Source of the DNA: JBCDJG01 sp038748065
GTDB taxonomy: Bacteria; Pseudomonadota; Gammaproteobacteria; Pseudomonadales; Halieaceae
Assembly: GCA_038748065.1 (NCBI GenBank)
Contig: JBCDJG010000088.1
Span: 1-14,338, forward strand
Length of the DNA stretch: 14,338 nucleotides
Reading direction: 5' to 3'
Every line of letters begins with the position of its first letter. The stretch's first letter is position 1. Below are positions 7,018 through 14,338 of this stretch, in pieces. A program made the translations under genes and the position numbers. The notes beneath the pieces were generated by a model. The model ran no database searches. It was given only the letters and a program-made list of their open reading frames with translations, and was not told the DNA's origin.

Positions 7018-8274
7018 ATGAGCCGCGGGTTGCGCCTCTGGGCGACATGCACGCTAGCCGCGCTGCTGCCGTTGCCCACGCTCGCCGACATCAGTGATCC
7101 ACGTTTTGCCAGCGCCATAGATCAAGCAAGAACAGCGTTTGGTGGCCTGCACGACCGCATGGGCGGCGCCGGGATGAGTATTGCCGTTGCCTTTAACGGC
7201 GAGCTGATCTGGTCCGAGGGCCTCGGCTTTTCTGACCTGGAGGCTAAAACGCGAATGCGCCCGGACCAGCCCATGCCTATAGGCAGCGTGTCCAAACCCC
7301 TCACGGCCACTGGCGCTGCCCTGGCCGTAGGTCAGGGGCTGCTGAATCCTGACGAGCCCATCCAGACCTACGTACCCACCTTTCCTGACAAGGGCTACGC
7401 CATTACGCCGCGCCAGCTATCAGCCCATATGGGGGGCATCAGGGACTACAACGTCTGGGATGGTTTTCGCCTACCCGATACGCCCTTTGGCTGGTTGATG
7501 ACCGTAGGGCCCTATACCAACGTCAACGAAGCGCTCGACGTCTTTAAGGACGATGAGCTGATCGACAAGCCCGGAGCCCTGCAACAGTACACGCCTTTCG
7601 GCCCCGTCCTCTTGAGTGCCGCGATTCAGGGGGCCGTCGATCAACCCTTCCAGGATTACATGAGATCAGAGCTTTTGCTGCCACTGGGCATGCGCAACAC
7701 CTTCCCCTTCAGCATGGCTGAGTGTGAAGCGCGCTGCGCAAAGGGCTACCGCTTCGATGACGATAGCCTGGAAAAGCACGACCTCAAGGACATCAGCTAC
7801 AAATGGTCTGGCGGCGGCTTCGTGTCCACGGCAGAGGATCTTGGGCGCCTCGGTGCCGGCATCCTGAATCGCACGGACCTTTTTCCTCCCGAGATCGGAC
7901 GAATGATGCTGACGGTGCAGGCTGCCGAAAACGGCGATGCGCGTTACGGCTGGAATTGGGTGGTAGACGTGGCTAACGAGGTCACTGTTCTCGAAGATTC
8001 GCCGTCGTTTTATCACACGGGCGGGGTGCTGGGTTACAACAGTTTCGTGCAGATTTTTTATCAGCTGAATCTGGTGGTCGCTATCACCGCCAACACGTTT
8101 TTTAGCGATGACAAAGTAGCTATTCTGCGCAGCATACCCAGCGACCACATCGCGCCACTTTTCATCGAGGCATTCGCGCAAGACCCGAGTCTAGCCACTG
8201 AGGCGCCAGCCTTATGTGAAGACGATGGCTGCAGTGACGCAGTACTGCGTGCGGCGCTTGTACCCAAGCGCTAA
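7018..8274 (+). CDS. Periplasmic serine hydrolase, beta-lactamase/LACTB-like
   Basis: A 418-residue exported protein of the same superfamily as its upstream neighbour but without a membrane tail. The signal peptide reads MSRGLRLWATCTLAALLPLP, with a cut after TLA. This is why the ATG at 7018 is preferred, although an in-frame ATG at 6973, seven bases after the previous stop, gives 15 more residues. SD support is poor for both. Motifs are Ser90-x-x-Lys93 (SVSK), Tyr191-Thr-Pro193 in place of the usual Tyr-x-Asn, and His333-Thr-Gly-Gly. LACTB-type enzymes also relax the third residue of the Tyr motif, so activity is likely kept. Two close cysteine pairs (236/240 and 400/405) could form disulfides in the periplasm. 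The gene converges with the oxidoreductase gene 25 nt away, with no obvious terminator between. Confidence 0.87.
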   Translation: MSRGLRLWATCTLAALLPLPTLADISDPRFASAIDQARTAFGGLHDRMGGAGMSIAVAFNGELIWSEGLGFSDLEAKTRMRPDQPMPIGSVSKPLTATGAALAVGQGLLNPDEPIQTYVPTFPDKGYAITPRQLSAHMGGIRDYNVWDGFRLPDTPFGWLMTVGPYTNVNEALDVFKDDELIDKPGALQQYTPFGPVLLSAAIQGAVDQPFQDYMRSELLLPLGMRNTFPFSMAECEARCAKGYRFDDDSLEKHDLKDISYKWSGGGFVSTAEDLGRLGAGILNRTDLFPPEIGRMMLTVQAAENGDARYGWNWVVDVANEVTVLEDSPSFYHTGGVLGYNSFVQIFYQLNLVVAITANTFFSDDKVAILRSIPSDHIAPLFIEAFAQDPSLATEAPALCEDDGCSDAVLRAALVPKR

Positions 8275-8299
8275 CCAGGCCCACTACAGCCGCGGGCAC

Positions 8300-9262
8300 T
8301 CACAGTTCCTGCACGTGCAAGACAAGCTTACCGACGGTACGCGTACTTTCTGAAAGACGGTGGGCTTCAGCGGCCTGCTCCAGGGGCATCACTTGAATTC
8401 GCGGTAGCGTGACCACGCCCTCGATAACAAGTGTCAACAGTGCTGCCAGCGACTCGCCGTCAGCCCGGTGGTGAAGAAACTCGGACCGAATACCCCGCTC
8501 CGCAATGTCTGCCGTCTCCGGGGGTTCATTATTGAGGTACACGACCGCACCCCCATCCTTCGCGAGGCCAATGGACTCTTCGGACACTTTATCGTCGTAG
8601 AGCGACTGCACGATGACATCGAGACCCTGGGGCTCCGCTTCGCGAACGACCTCTGCGTAGTCTTGCGACTGGTAGTCGATCACGACGTCCGCGCCGAGTG
8701 ATCGCACGTAGTCGTGGTTCTTGCTGCTGGCCGTGGTGTAAACCTTGGCGCCAAGGTGCTTTGCCAACTGGATAGCAACGCTCCCCACGCCACCGGCCCC
8801 GGCGTGAATCAGCACTGACTGCCCGGCCTGCAGCTTGCCAAACTCAGCCAGCGTCTGCCAGGCCGTAAGACTAACCAGCGGCAGTGCGGCGGCCTGTTCG
8901 AAGGACAGGGACTGCGGCTTATGGGCAAGCGCGCTGGCCCGTACCGGCGCGTACTCGGCGTACGTGCCGTGCTGTATGGCCCAGATGAACGATAGGCCCA
9001 CAACGTCGTCGCCCTCAGCAAACTCAGTGACGCCGTCGCCCACCGCGACCACGCGACCAGCCAGGTCCCAGCCTGGCACGACGGGGAATGCGCGAGGGAT
9101 GTACTCGAGTAGCTCCCCCCCTCTCAGGCGTCGGTCAATCGGATTGACGCTCGTCGCCACTACCTGCACAAGGACCTCATCCTCTGCAACAGGCGGCATC
9201 GGCAACTCACCCACCTGGAGGACGTCGGCATTGCCGTGCTCGGTATAGTAAACGGCTTTCAT
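8300..9262 (-). CDS. NADP-dependent quinone oxidoreductase-like protein (MDR family, zinc-free)
   Basis: A 320-residue cytoplasmic medium-chain dehydrogenase/reductase. The N-terminal GroES-like domain has VVATSVNPIDRRLRGG (residues 34-49) and PGWDLAGRVVAVGDGV (63-78). The Rossmann domain carries HAGAGGVGSVAIQLAKHLGA (153-172), with the nucleotide loop AGGVG. The catalytic-zinc Cys of alcohol dehydrogenases is replaced (Ser-Val-Asn), and the four-Cys structural zinc lobe is absent, as in quinone or enone reductases. The start at 9262 (MKAVYY) is preferred over an ATG eight codons upstream because GAGAGAA precedes it by five bases and family members usually begin at this Met. It lies downstream of avtA on the same strand, but a 123-nt AT-rich gap suggests its own promoter. 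The exact substrate, such as a quinone, an enone or crotonyl-type compounds, is not readable. Confidence 0.88.
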   Translation of the reverse strand: MKAVYYTEHGNADVLQVGELPMPPVAEDEVLVQVVATSVNPIDRRLRGGELLEYIPRAFPVVPGWDLAGRVVAVGDGVTEFAEGDDVVGLSFIWAIQHGTYAEYAPVRASALAHKPQSLSFEQAAALPLVSLTAWQTLAEFGKLQAGQSVLIHAGAGGVGSVAIQLAKHLGAKVYTTASSKNHDYVRSLGADVVIDYQSQDYAEVVREAEPQGLDVIVQSLYDDKVSEESIGLAKDGGAVVYLNNEPPETADIAERGIRSEFLHHRADGESLAALLTLVIEGVVTLPRIQVMPLEQAAEAHRLSESTRTVGKLVLHVQEL

Positions 9263-9292
9263 ATGAGTTCTCTCAGCTTTGGGCAAGCGCGC

Positions 9293-9322
9293 ATAGTAGC
9301 AATTATTTTAAAGCTAAAACAA
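9293..9322 (-). promoter_or_regulatory. Possible promoter of the MDR oxidoreductase gene
   Basis: On the minus strand, TTGTTT (9322-9317) is followed by an 18-bp AT-rich spacer and TACTAT (9298-9293), which would start transcription about 25 nt before the ATG at 9262. The spacer contains a small inverted repeat, TTTTA-AAGC-TAAAA (9306-9319), that could be an operator. Both hexamers are imperfect. Confidence 0.33.
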
Positions 9323-9385
9323 TGCCCTCTATACGTCGCGCTCAGACTAGAGAACTGATCACGACTACGACCAGCTTAGGTCTAC

Positions 9386-10639
9386 CTATGCCGCGTAAGC
9401 CTCGCGCAGTTCTGCCGCAATAATTTCCACGCCACGCCTCACCAGGCTTTCATCTTGAGCATAGGACACGCGGATACACTCGTGTTTGTGTCCCCACTCA
9501 TCATCAATGCCAACGAAGAAGTTATGGCCGGGCACAATGAGCACGCCTTTTTCTTTAAGTCGCTGATATAGCGCCTGACTCGTGATCGGAAGACCCTCAA
9601 ACCACAGCCATAGGAATATTGCACCCTCGGGCTTGTGTATGCGAAAGGGAAGCCCCTCAAGCGCTTTTCGGAACCACGCGACGGATTGCACAGCCCGCTC
9701 GCGGTAAAAGGGCGTCACGTGATCGCGCGTGAGAGACAGGATCTCCCCGGACGCAAACAGGGCCTTGGCCAATGCAGGCCCAAGGTTGCCACAGGCGAGG
9801 CTGACGACGGTATTGGCGCGGGTATAGGCCTCGATCACGTCTTCTCGCGCTACGACGATGCCAGTCCGCACGCCAGGCAGGCCTAGCTTGGAAAGGCTAA
9901 GCGCCAGTATGGTGTTTTCATTCCAGTGCGGGCTCGCCTCGGCAAACAGAATGTTGGGGAATGGCAGGCCGTAGGCGCCATCGATGATCAGCGGGATGCT
10001 TCTCGCACGCGCGATTTCGTCGAGGTGATAAACCTCTTCGTCGGTCAGCACGTTGCCCGTGGGATTAGTAGGCCGCGATACGCACAGCGCCCCCACGTCG
10101 TCCCCCGGCTGCAGCATGGAGAAATCGACGCAGTATTTGAACTGGTCCTCATCAAGTAGATCTATGGTCGGCCGTGTCGCGCTAAAAAAGCCGTCACTGA
10201 GGCCGATGTCGGCGTATCCCACGTATTCTGGAGCGAGGGGCAGATGAATGCGCCGATGGCCTCCGTCAGGCATGCTGCCCGCGAACAGATTGTACAGCAC
10301 GAAAAAGGCCGACTGGCTGCCGTTGCTCACCGCAATGTTCTGTTCGCCCAGTTGCCAGCCGAATTGACCGTTTAGGAAGCTGGCCACCTGCTGGCGAAAC
10401 TCCCTGTCTCCCTGCGGCGACTGGTAAATGCCGAACAGGCTGTGACGCTGCGCGGGGTCTGACAAAATGCTTTCGAGTCGCGCCTGAAAGATCGACTCTA
10501 CCGCCTGCAAACGCCCGGGGTTGCCGCCGCCCATGAAGATCATCTCGGGATTCTCGTTAAGCGCTTCACCGAGATCGGTCATCAATTCGACAATGCCGGA
10601 TTCCCCCGCGAACTTCTGCCCAAAGGTCGATAACTGCAT
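9386..10639 (-). CDS. avtA: Valine--pyruvate aminotransferase (AvtA)
   Basis: A PLP-dependent class I/II aminotransferase that interconverts valine plus pyruvate with 2-ketoisovalerate plus alanine in the cytoplasm. The 417 residues equal the usual AvtA length. Seen: IFMGGGNPGRLQ near residues 34-45, substrate and cofactor loop SRPTNPTGN with Asn192, Asp220 and Tyr223 (IIDGAYG), the Schiff-base lysine Lys251 in LSLSKLGLPGVRTG, and Arg258 for phosphate contact. The start at 10639 has GAGG eight bases upstream. The gene begins 21 nt after the E2 stop, so it is the last gene of the bkd operon. This placement suggests it feeds valine carbon into the dehydrogenase complex, or recycles the keto acid. 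Confidence 0.93.
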   Translation of the reverse strand: MQLSTFGQKFAGESGIVELMTDLGEALNENPEMIFMGGGNPGRLQAVESIFQARLESILSDPAQRHSLFGIYQSPQGDREFRQQVASFLNGQFGWQLGEQNIAVSNGSQSAFFVLYNLFAGSMPDGGHRRIHLPLAPEYVGYADIGLSDGFFSATRPTIDLLDEDQFKYCVDFSMLQPGDDVGALCVSRPTNPTGNVLTDEEVYHLDEIARARSIPLIIDGAYGLPFPNILFAEASPHWNENTILALSLSKLGLPGVRTGIVVAREDVIEAYTRANTVVSLACGNLGPALAKALFASGEILSLTRDHVTPFYRERAVQSVAWFRKALEGLPFRIHKPEGAIFLWLWFEGLPITSQALYQRLKEKGVLIVPGHNFFVGIDDEWGHKHECIRVSYAQDESLVRRGVEIIAAELREAYAA

Positions 10640-10660
10640 GACAAATACCTCGCTCCGGCT

Positions 10661-11908
10661 CTATACGAAGATTGCGCCGGGATTTTCCAACCTGGTTCTC
10701 AGCGACTGCACTAGCTGCGCGCCATCATACCCATCCACGATACGATGATCGAATGAGGCCGACAGGTTCATCATGGTACGAACCACAATTTCTCCATTGC
10801 GCACAACAGGGCGCTGCTGCATTTTGTTCACACCGATAATCGCCGTCTCCGGCGCATTAATGATCGGCGTCGTCGCTACACCACCGATGGCCCCCAGACT
10901 GCTGACGGTTATCGTGGCACCACCCAACACGTCCCTGGGCGCTTTACCGGAGCGCGCCAAGCTGGTCACGCGCCCCAACTCAGCGGCGGCCTGCCAGATA
11001 TCGAGCTTCTCACAGTGCTTCACGACAGGTACCAGCAAGCCCGCATCCGTCATGGTAGCCACACCCAGGTGCACTGCGTCAAATTCGGTCAGCACTTCCT
11101 GCGCGTCATCGAAACGCGCGTTGCAATGAGAAAAGCCCGGCACAACTCTTACCAGGGCAAGCATGATAAATGGCAGCAATGTCAGCTTCGACTGCGCGTC
11201 ATCACGTTGCGCATTGAGGTGCATCCGCAGCGCTTCTAACTCGGTAACATCCACCTCCTCGACGTAGGAATAGTGTGGAATATTACGCTTTGACGCCTGC
11301 ATCTTTCGCGCGATAACTCTACGCATGCCGCTGAGCTTAAGCTCGCGCACGCCTTCGCGCAGTTCGCCCAAAGGCGACGCGGCAGGCGGCACGGCCAACG
11401 AGCCACCGGCGGCTATAAACGCGTCAAAGTCCTGATGACTGATCCGCCCTCTGGGGCCACTGCCTGGCACGTCTGCCAGATTGATGCTGGCTTCACGGGC
11501 TCGCTTGCGCAGGGACGGCGACGCCAGGACTTGTTGATAGACCGGATCGCTGGCCGGTTTAGCCGAAGGTGCGCTGCCTCGTTTGCCCGGCGCAGGCGCA
11601 GGCGAAGGCATAGCTGAGGACGCAGGTGTCGCATCCCCTTCGAGCTCAAATCGCACCAGTTCCGAACCCACGGCCAGCACCTCACCCGGCCCGCAGCCCA
11701 GTGCGACGATCCGGCCCGCCACCGGGGCCGTTACCTCGACAATGGCCTTGTCCGTTTGCACATCCGCCAGCGGCTCATCTTCTGCCACGTGGTCACCCAC
11801 ACTGACGTGCCAGGCAGACACCTCCGATTCAACGATGCCTTCGCCGAGATCCGGCAGCTTGAACGAAAACTCCCGGCAATCAGCCACGTCCCTGTCAGCC
11901 TCCTTCAT
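10661..11908 (-). CDS. bkdB: Branched-chain 2-oxoacid dehydrogenase E2 (dihydrolipoyl transacylase)
   Basis: The E2 core of the branched-chain keto acid dehydrogenase complex, passing the acyl group from E1 to CoA through a lipoyl arm. The 415 residues hold one lipoyl domain (about 14-90; lipoyl Lys54 in VQTDKAIVEV), a Pro/Ala/Ser-rich flexible linker (about 92-129), a peripheral subunit-binding domain (130-165, SPSLRKRARE to DFDAFI) and the catalytic domain ending with SFDHRIVDG (His388, Asp392). The ATG at 11908 is preferred because GAGGTG lies seven bases upstream. A GTG at 11926 would add six residues and overlap the E1-beta gene. It starts 10 nt after E1-beta. The binding domain needs an E3 partner, but none is encoded in the window. 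Other 2-oxoacid dehydrogenase E2s are less likely given the E1 sequences and avtA. Confidence 0.93.
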   Translation of the reverse strand: MKEADRDVADCREFSFKLPDLGEGIVESEVSAWHVSVGDHVAEDEPLADVQTDKAIVEVTAPVAGRIVALGCGPGEVLAVGSELVRFELEGDATPASSAMPSPAPAPGKRGSAPSAKPASDPVYQQVLASPSLRKRAREASINLADVPGSGPRGRISHQDFDAFIAAGGSLAVPPAASPLGELREGVRELKLSGMRRVIARKMQASKRNIPHYSYVEEVDVTELEALRMHLNAQRDDAQSKLTLLPFIMLALVRVVPGFSHCNARFDDAQEVLTEFDAVHLGVATMTDAGLLVPVVKHCEKLDIWQAAAELGRVTSLARSGKAPRDVLGGATITVSSLGAIGGVATTPIINAPETAIIGVNKMQQRPVVRNGEIVVRTMMNLSASFDHRIVDGYDGAQLVQSLRTRLENPGAIFV

Positions 11909-11918
11909 TTCAGCCACC

Positions 11919-12965
11919 TCATTCACAGGCCACCGCGCGCTTCAAGGCATCGCTGATCCGTTCACAGCTCGGAAAATAGTCCCACTCGAAGGCATGCGGA
12001 TAGGGGGTATCCCATCCCGTGACGCGTTCGATGGGGGCTCGCAAATACCAGAAGCACTCTTCCTGGACCTCCGCTACGAGTTCGGCCCCGTAGCCACTGG
12101 TGCGGGTGGCCTCGTGGATGACCACACAGCGGCCGGTCTTCTTCACCGATTCTGCAACGGACTCGATATCCAGCGGCAGCAGTGTGCGCAGGTCTAGCAG
12201 TTCGGCGTCAACGCCGGCGTGGGCAATCGCGGCTTCCGCCACATGTACCATCGTGCCGTAAGCCAGGACTGTCACGTCCTGACCCGCGCGCACTCTCCTT
12301 GCCTTCCCCAGGGGAACCGTGTAATGACCTTCTGGCACCTCACCATCGCTGTGCTCCGTCCAGGTTGAGGGCCCGTCGTAGCCACTATTCTCATCTCGAT
12401 GCTGGCCCTTGCTGCGCCCGTAAAAAGGCCCGTTGTAGATACGCTTCGGCTCAAAAAACATCACGGGGTCGTCGTCTTCGATAGCGCTGATCAGCAGGCC
12501 CTTCGCGTCGTAAGGGTTAGAGGGCATGACGGTTTTCAAGCCACAAACATGGGTGAAGATGCCCTCCGGACTCTGGGAATGGGTCTGTCCGCCACGAATG
12601 CCCCCACCGCTGGGAGCACGCACGACAACCGGCGCCCAAAACTCGCCACCGCTGCGGTGCCGCAGTCGCGCCAGCTCCGAGATAATCTGGTCGATAGCCG
12701 GGTAGATGTAATCGGCAAATTGCATTTCCACGACTGGGCGCAGTCCGTTGACCCCCATGCCGATCGCAGCTGCAACAATACCGCCCTCAGCAATGGGAGT
12801 ATCCAGCGCACGGTGTGCGCCATACTTGTCATATAAGCCTTCTGTGCAGCGAAACACGCCACCGAAGTAACCCACGTCCTGGCCCATGACCAGTACGCTG
12901 GGGTCACGCGCCATGGAGCAATCCAGTGCCGAGTTGATAGCCTGCACCATGCTCATGGCACTCAT
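11919..12965 (-). CDS. bkdA2: Branched-chain 2-oxoacid dehydrogenase E1 beta subunit
   Basis: The beta subunit of the thiamine-diphosphate-dependent E1 decarboxylase, pairing with the alpha subunit encoded just upstream in an alpha2-beta2 tetramer. The 348 residues show the transketolase-like pyrimidine-binding domain: MGQDVGYFGGVFRCTEGL (27-44), LDTPIAEGGIVAAAIGMG with the conserved Glu60 that activates the cofactor, MQFADYIYPAIDQI, and GGGIRGGQTHSQSPEG with His129. The C-terminal transketolase domain contains VTVLAYGTMVHVA, DLRTLLPLD and HEATRTSGYGAE. The ATG at 12965 overlaps the E1-alpha stop in an ATGA junction and has AGGGGGTG upstream, so translational coupling is expected. The length and sequence match BkdA2-type proteins rather than pyruvate dehydrogenase E1-beta. 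Confidence 0.94.
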   Translation of the reverse strand: MSAMSMVQAINSALDCSMARDPSVLVMGQDVGYFGGVFRCTEGLYDKYGAHRALDTPIAEGGIVAAAIGMGVNGLRPVVEMQFADYIYPAIDQIISELARLRHRSGGEFWAPVVVRAPSGGGIRGGQTHSQSPEGIFTHVCGLKTVMPSNPYDAKGLLISAIEDDDPVMFFEPKRIYNGPFYGRSKGQHRDENSGYDGPSTWTEHSDGEVPEGHYTVPLGKARRVRAGQDVTVLAYGTMVHVAEAAIAHAGVDAELLDLRTLLPLDIESVAESVKKTGRCVVIHEATRTSGYGAELVAEVQEECFWYLRAPIERVTGWDTPYPHAFEWDYFPSCERISDALKRAVACE

Positions 12966-14218
12966 AGGCCACCCCCTGTCTGGGCCTGCTGACGTGTCAG
13001 ATGCTCGGGCATCTCCTTAAATACATCCTCGAACATCGATTCAACCGGCCAATGGGGGCCGTCTTCGAGGGTGCCCAGGGCGACGGCGGCCTTCCAGTCT
13101 TCGGTCACCGACGCCTTCAGCTCGGCTTCAAGCTCAGCGTGCTGGCCTTCGCTCCATTCCCCGAGCAGAATCAGATGCTGCTTCAAGCGTTCAACAGGAT
13201 CGCCCAGCGGCCATAGGGCCGCTTCATCCCTGGCGCGATAGCCCTCGGGATTATCGCTGGTTGAGTGACCCTCAACACGATAGGTGAACAGCTCAATGAA
13301 GGTCGGACCGAGGCCTTGCCTGGCGCGGTCGGCAGCCCACTGGGTAACGGCGTAGATGGCAAGGAAATCATTGCCGTCCACGCGCACGCTGGGAATGTTG
13401 AAGCCGAGACCCCTGGCGGCGAACGTGGTCCCCGCGCAAGCAAAGCTCTGCGGTGTTGATATCGCCCACTGGTTGTTGACGACATTAAGCACTACCGGGG
13501 CTTTGTAGGTAGCGGCGAACAGCATCGCATTATGCACGTCTGCTTCTGCGGTGCTGCCGTCACCCACCCAGGCGGAGGCAATATGATCTTCACCCTTGTA
13601 GGCTGACGCCATAGCCCAACCCACCGCCTGGCTGTACTGTGTCGCCAGGTTGCCGGAGATGCTGAAAAACTTTCCCTCGCGCCAGCCATAAAACACTGGC
13701 ATCTGCCGCCCTTTGAGATTATCGCCCGCGTTGGAGATGCAGTGGCACATCATGTCAACTACCGGGCGCTGGCGCACGAAAAGCAGGCCCTGCTGGCGAT
13801 AGCTGGGGAACAGCATATCGCCTTCGGCCAGCGCCATGCCCTGCGCCACCGCAACGGCTTCTTCGCCCGTTGACTTCATGTAGAAGGATAGTTTGCCCTG
13901 TCGCTGCATGCGGAACATGCGATCATCGTAAGCGCGGACATGGAGCATGTGCCGCAGGCCCGCGCGCAAGCGCTCAGGCGCCAGCGCCGGGTTCCACTCA
14001 CCCACCGCGCTGCCATCCTCATCAAGAACGCGAACCAGGCCATGGGCAAGAGCCACCGTGTCTGTCGCGCTCACCGACAGCGGTGGCTGGCATAGTTCGC
14101 CCGGTGGAGGCAGGACCAGTGAGGCAAACTCTGAGACTTCCCCGGGGCGAGAGGATGCCCTGGGCACATAAAGCTTGCTGGCAAACGGCGCGTTCGCGGC
14201 CGACAAGGAGGCGGTCAT
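12962..14218 (-). CDS. bkdA1: Branched-chain 2-oxoacid dehydrogenase E1 alpha subunit
   Basis: The alpha subunit of E1, which binds thiamine diphosphate and decarboxylates the keto acids of Val, Leu and Ile. The 418 residues have an N-terminal extension of about 80 residues, as in Pseudomonas BkdA1. The thiamine-diphosphate motif runs from GDGSTAEADVHNAM (219-232) to VVNNQWA (247-252), with the Mg-binding Asp and Asn. The conserved loop EGHSTSDNPEGYR (317-329) includes the His at 318 that contacts cofactor or substrate. The start at 14218 has AGGGA about six bases upstream. It is the first complete gene of the operon E1-alpha, E1-beta, E2, avtA. No promoter is visible before it, which fits transcription from outside the window. 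Confidence 0.94.
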   Translation of the reverse strand: MTASLSAANAPFASKLYVPRASSRPGEVSEFASLVLPPPGELCQPPLSVSATDTVALAHGLVRVLDEDGSAVGEWNPALAPERLRAGLRHMLHVRAYDDRMFRMQRQGKLSFYMKSTGEEAVAVAQGMALAEGDMLFPSYRQQGLLFVRQRPVVDMMCHCISNAGDNLKGRQMPVFYGWREGKFFSISGNLATQYSQAVGWAMASAYKGEDHIASAWVGDGSTAEADVHNAMLFAATYKAPVVLNVVNNQWAISTPQSFACAGTTFAARGLGFNIPSVRVDGNDFLAIYAVTQWAADRARQGLGPTFIELFTYRVEGHSTSDNPEGYRARDEAALWPLGDPVERLKQHLILLGEWSEGQHAELEAELKASVTEDWKAAVALGTLEDGPHWPVESMFEDVFKEMPEHLTRQQAQTGGGL

Positions 14219-14227
14219 ATTCTATCC

Positions 14228-14338
14228 CTACATTCGTCCGGCCGCTTTTGACGGCAGGGCGGTGAGCTGCTGCAGCTCGCCCGGATGGGGCTGGCTACGG
14301 TGTCGGGGCCGGAGGGTGACTCCGGCGTAACGGCGACC
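14228..14338 (-). CDS. Possible 3' end of an upstream gene in the bkd operon, partial
   Basis: On the minus strand, one frame stays open from the window edge for 36 codons and ends at TAG (14230-14228), nine bases before the E1-alpha ATG. The translated end reads GELQQLTALPSKAAGRM. Third codon positions are GC-rich (26 of 36), as in coding DNA of this region. The tight spacing, and the lack of any promoter-like sequence, favour an upstream co-transcribed gene. The fragment is too short to assign a family. It could equally be a GC-rich leader. Confidence 0.35.
   Translation of the reverse strand, partial: GRRYAGVTLRPRHRSQPHPGELQQLTALPSKAAGRM

Noticed and set aside
7666..8181. 171-codon minus-strand open frame inside the second serine hydrolase
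   Set aside because: It is fully antisense to a gene with intact catalytic motifs, and its translation has no recognisable features.
11583..12197. 204-codon plus-strand open frame across the E2/E1-beta junction
   Set aside because: It is antisense to two strongly supported genes, has a low-complexity Ser/Thr/Pro translation and no SD. It is a shadow.
14264..14278. Near-perfect palindrome GAGCTGC-T-GCAGCTC
   Set aside because: It is explained by Glu-Leu-Gln-Gln-Leu codons in the partial right-edge frame. No regulator consensus is recognised.
14308..14326. Seven-bp perfect inverted repeat GCCGGAG/CTCCGGC near the right edge
   Set aside because: No T-run on either strand, and it lies inside a likely coding frame. 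It is probably chance in GC-rich DNA.
1..14338. CRISPR arrays, insertion sequences, tRNA or rRNA genes, phage or defence genes
   Set aside because: No repeated spacer pattern, transposase-like protein, terminal repeats or RNA gene sequence was seen on either strand.

Overview
The window reads as chromosomal DNA from a moderately GC-rich, aerobic gammaproteobacterium. The hints are a good 19-bp Fur box, a Pseudomonas-like FagA-type frame beside it, a bkd-type branched-chain 2-oxoacid dehydrogenase operon, and a 417-residue AvtA. A marine, lipid- and amino-acid-using lineage is possible, but that is inference. No RNA genes, insertion sequences, phage genes or CRISPR arrays were seen.

Left end (1-1264): a Fur-controlled promoter drives a leftward FagA-like frame that carries an in-frame TAG stop. 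A rightward 235-residue protein of unknown function is encoded divergently from it. The short gap at 1100-1264 holds only a small direct repeat.

Middle, plus strand (1280-8274): this looks like two transcription units. The first holds a lambda-crystallin-like 3-hydroxyacyl-CoA dehydrogenase, an exported CocE/S15-type hydrolase and a VOC (methylmalonyl-CoA-epimerase-like) protein, with gaps of about 40 nt. After a 136-nt gap come two serine hydrolases of the beta-lactamase/LACTB class in tandem. The first has a four-helix membrane tail and the second looks periplasmic. Three exported acyl or amide hydrolases therefore lie next to acyl-CoA-type enzymes, which suggests uptake and breakdown of an ester or amide substrate. 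The substrate cannot be read from the sequence.

Right half, minus strand (14338-8300): E1-alpha, E1-beta and E2 of a branched-chain 2-oxoacid dehydrogenase complex are followed 21 nt later by valine-pyruvate aminotransferase (avtA). Spacings are a 4-nt overlap, 10 nt and 21 nt, so this is one operon. Together the enzymes would convert valine to 2-ketoisovalerate and then isobutyryl-CoA. No E3 (lipoamide dehydrogenase) gene is present, and avtA sits where lpdV sits in Pseudomonas. Further downstream, after its own likely promoter, is a zinc-free quinone-oxidoreductase-like MDR gene that converges on the serine hydrolase operon. A short open frame at the right edge is probably the 3' end of another gene in the bkd operon.

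Most of the window is conventional metabolism. The least explained items are the 235-residue orphan beside the Fur-box promoter, the interrupted FagA-like frame, and the cluster of exported hydrolases.
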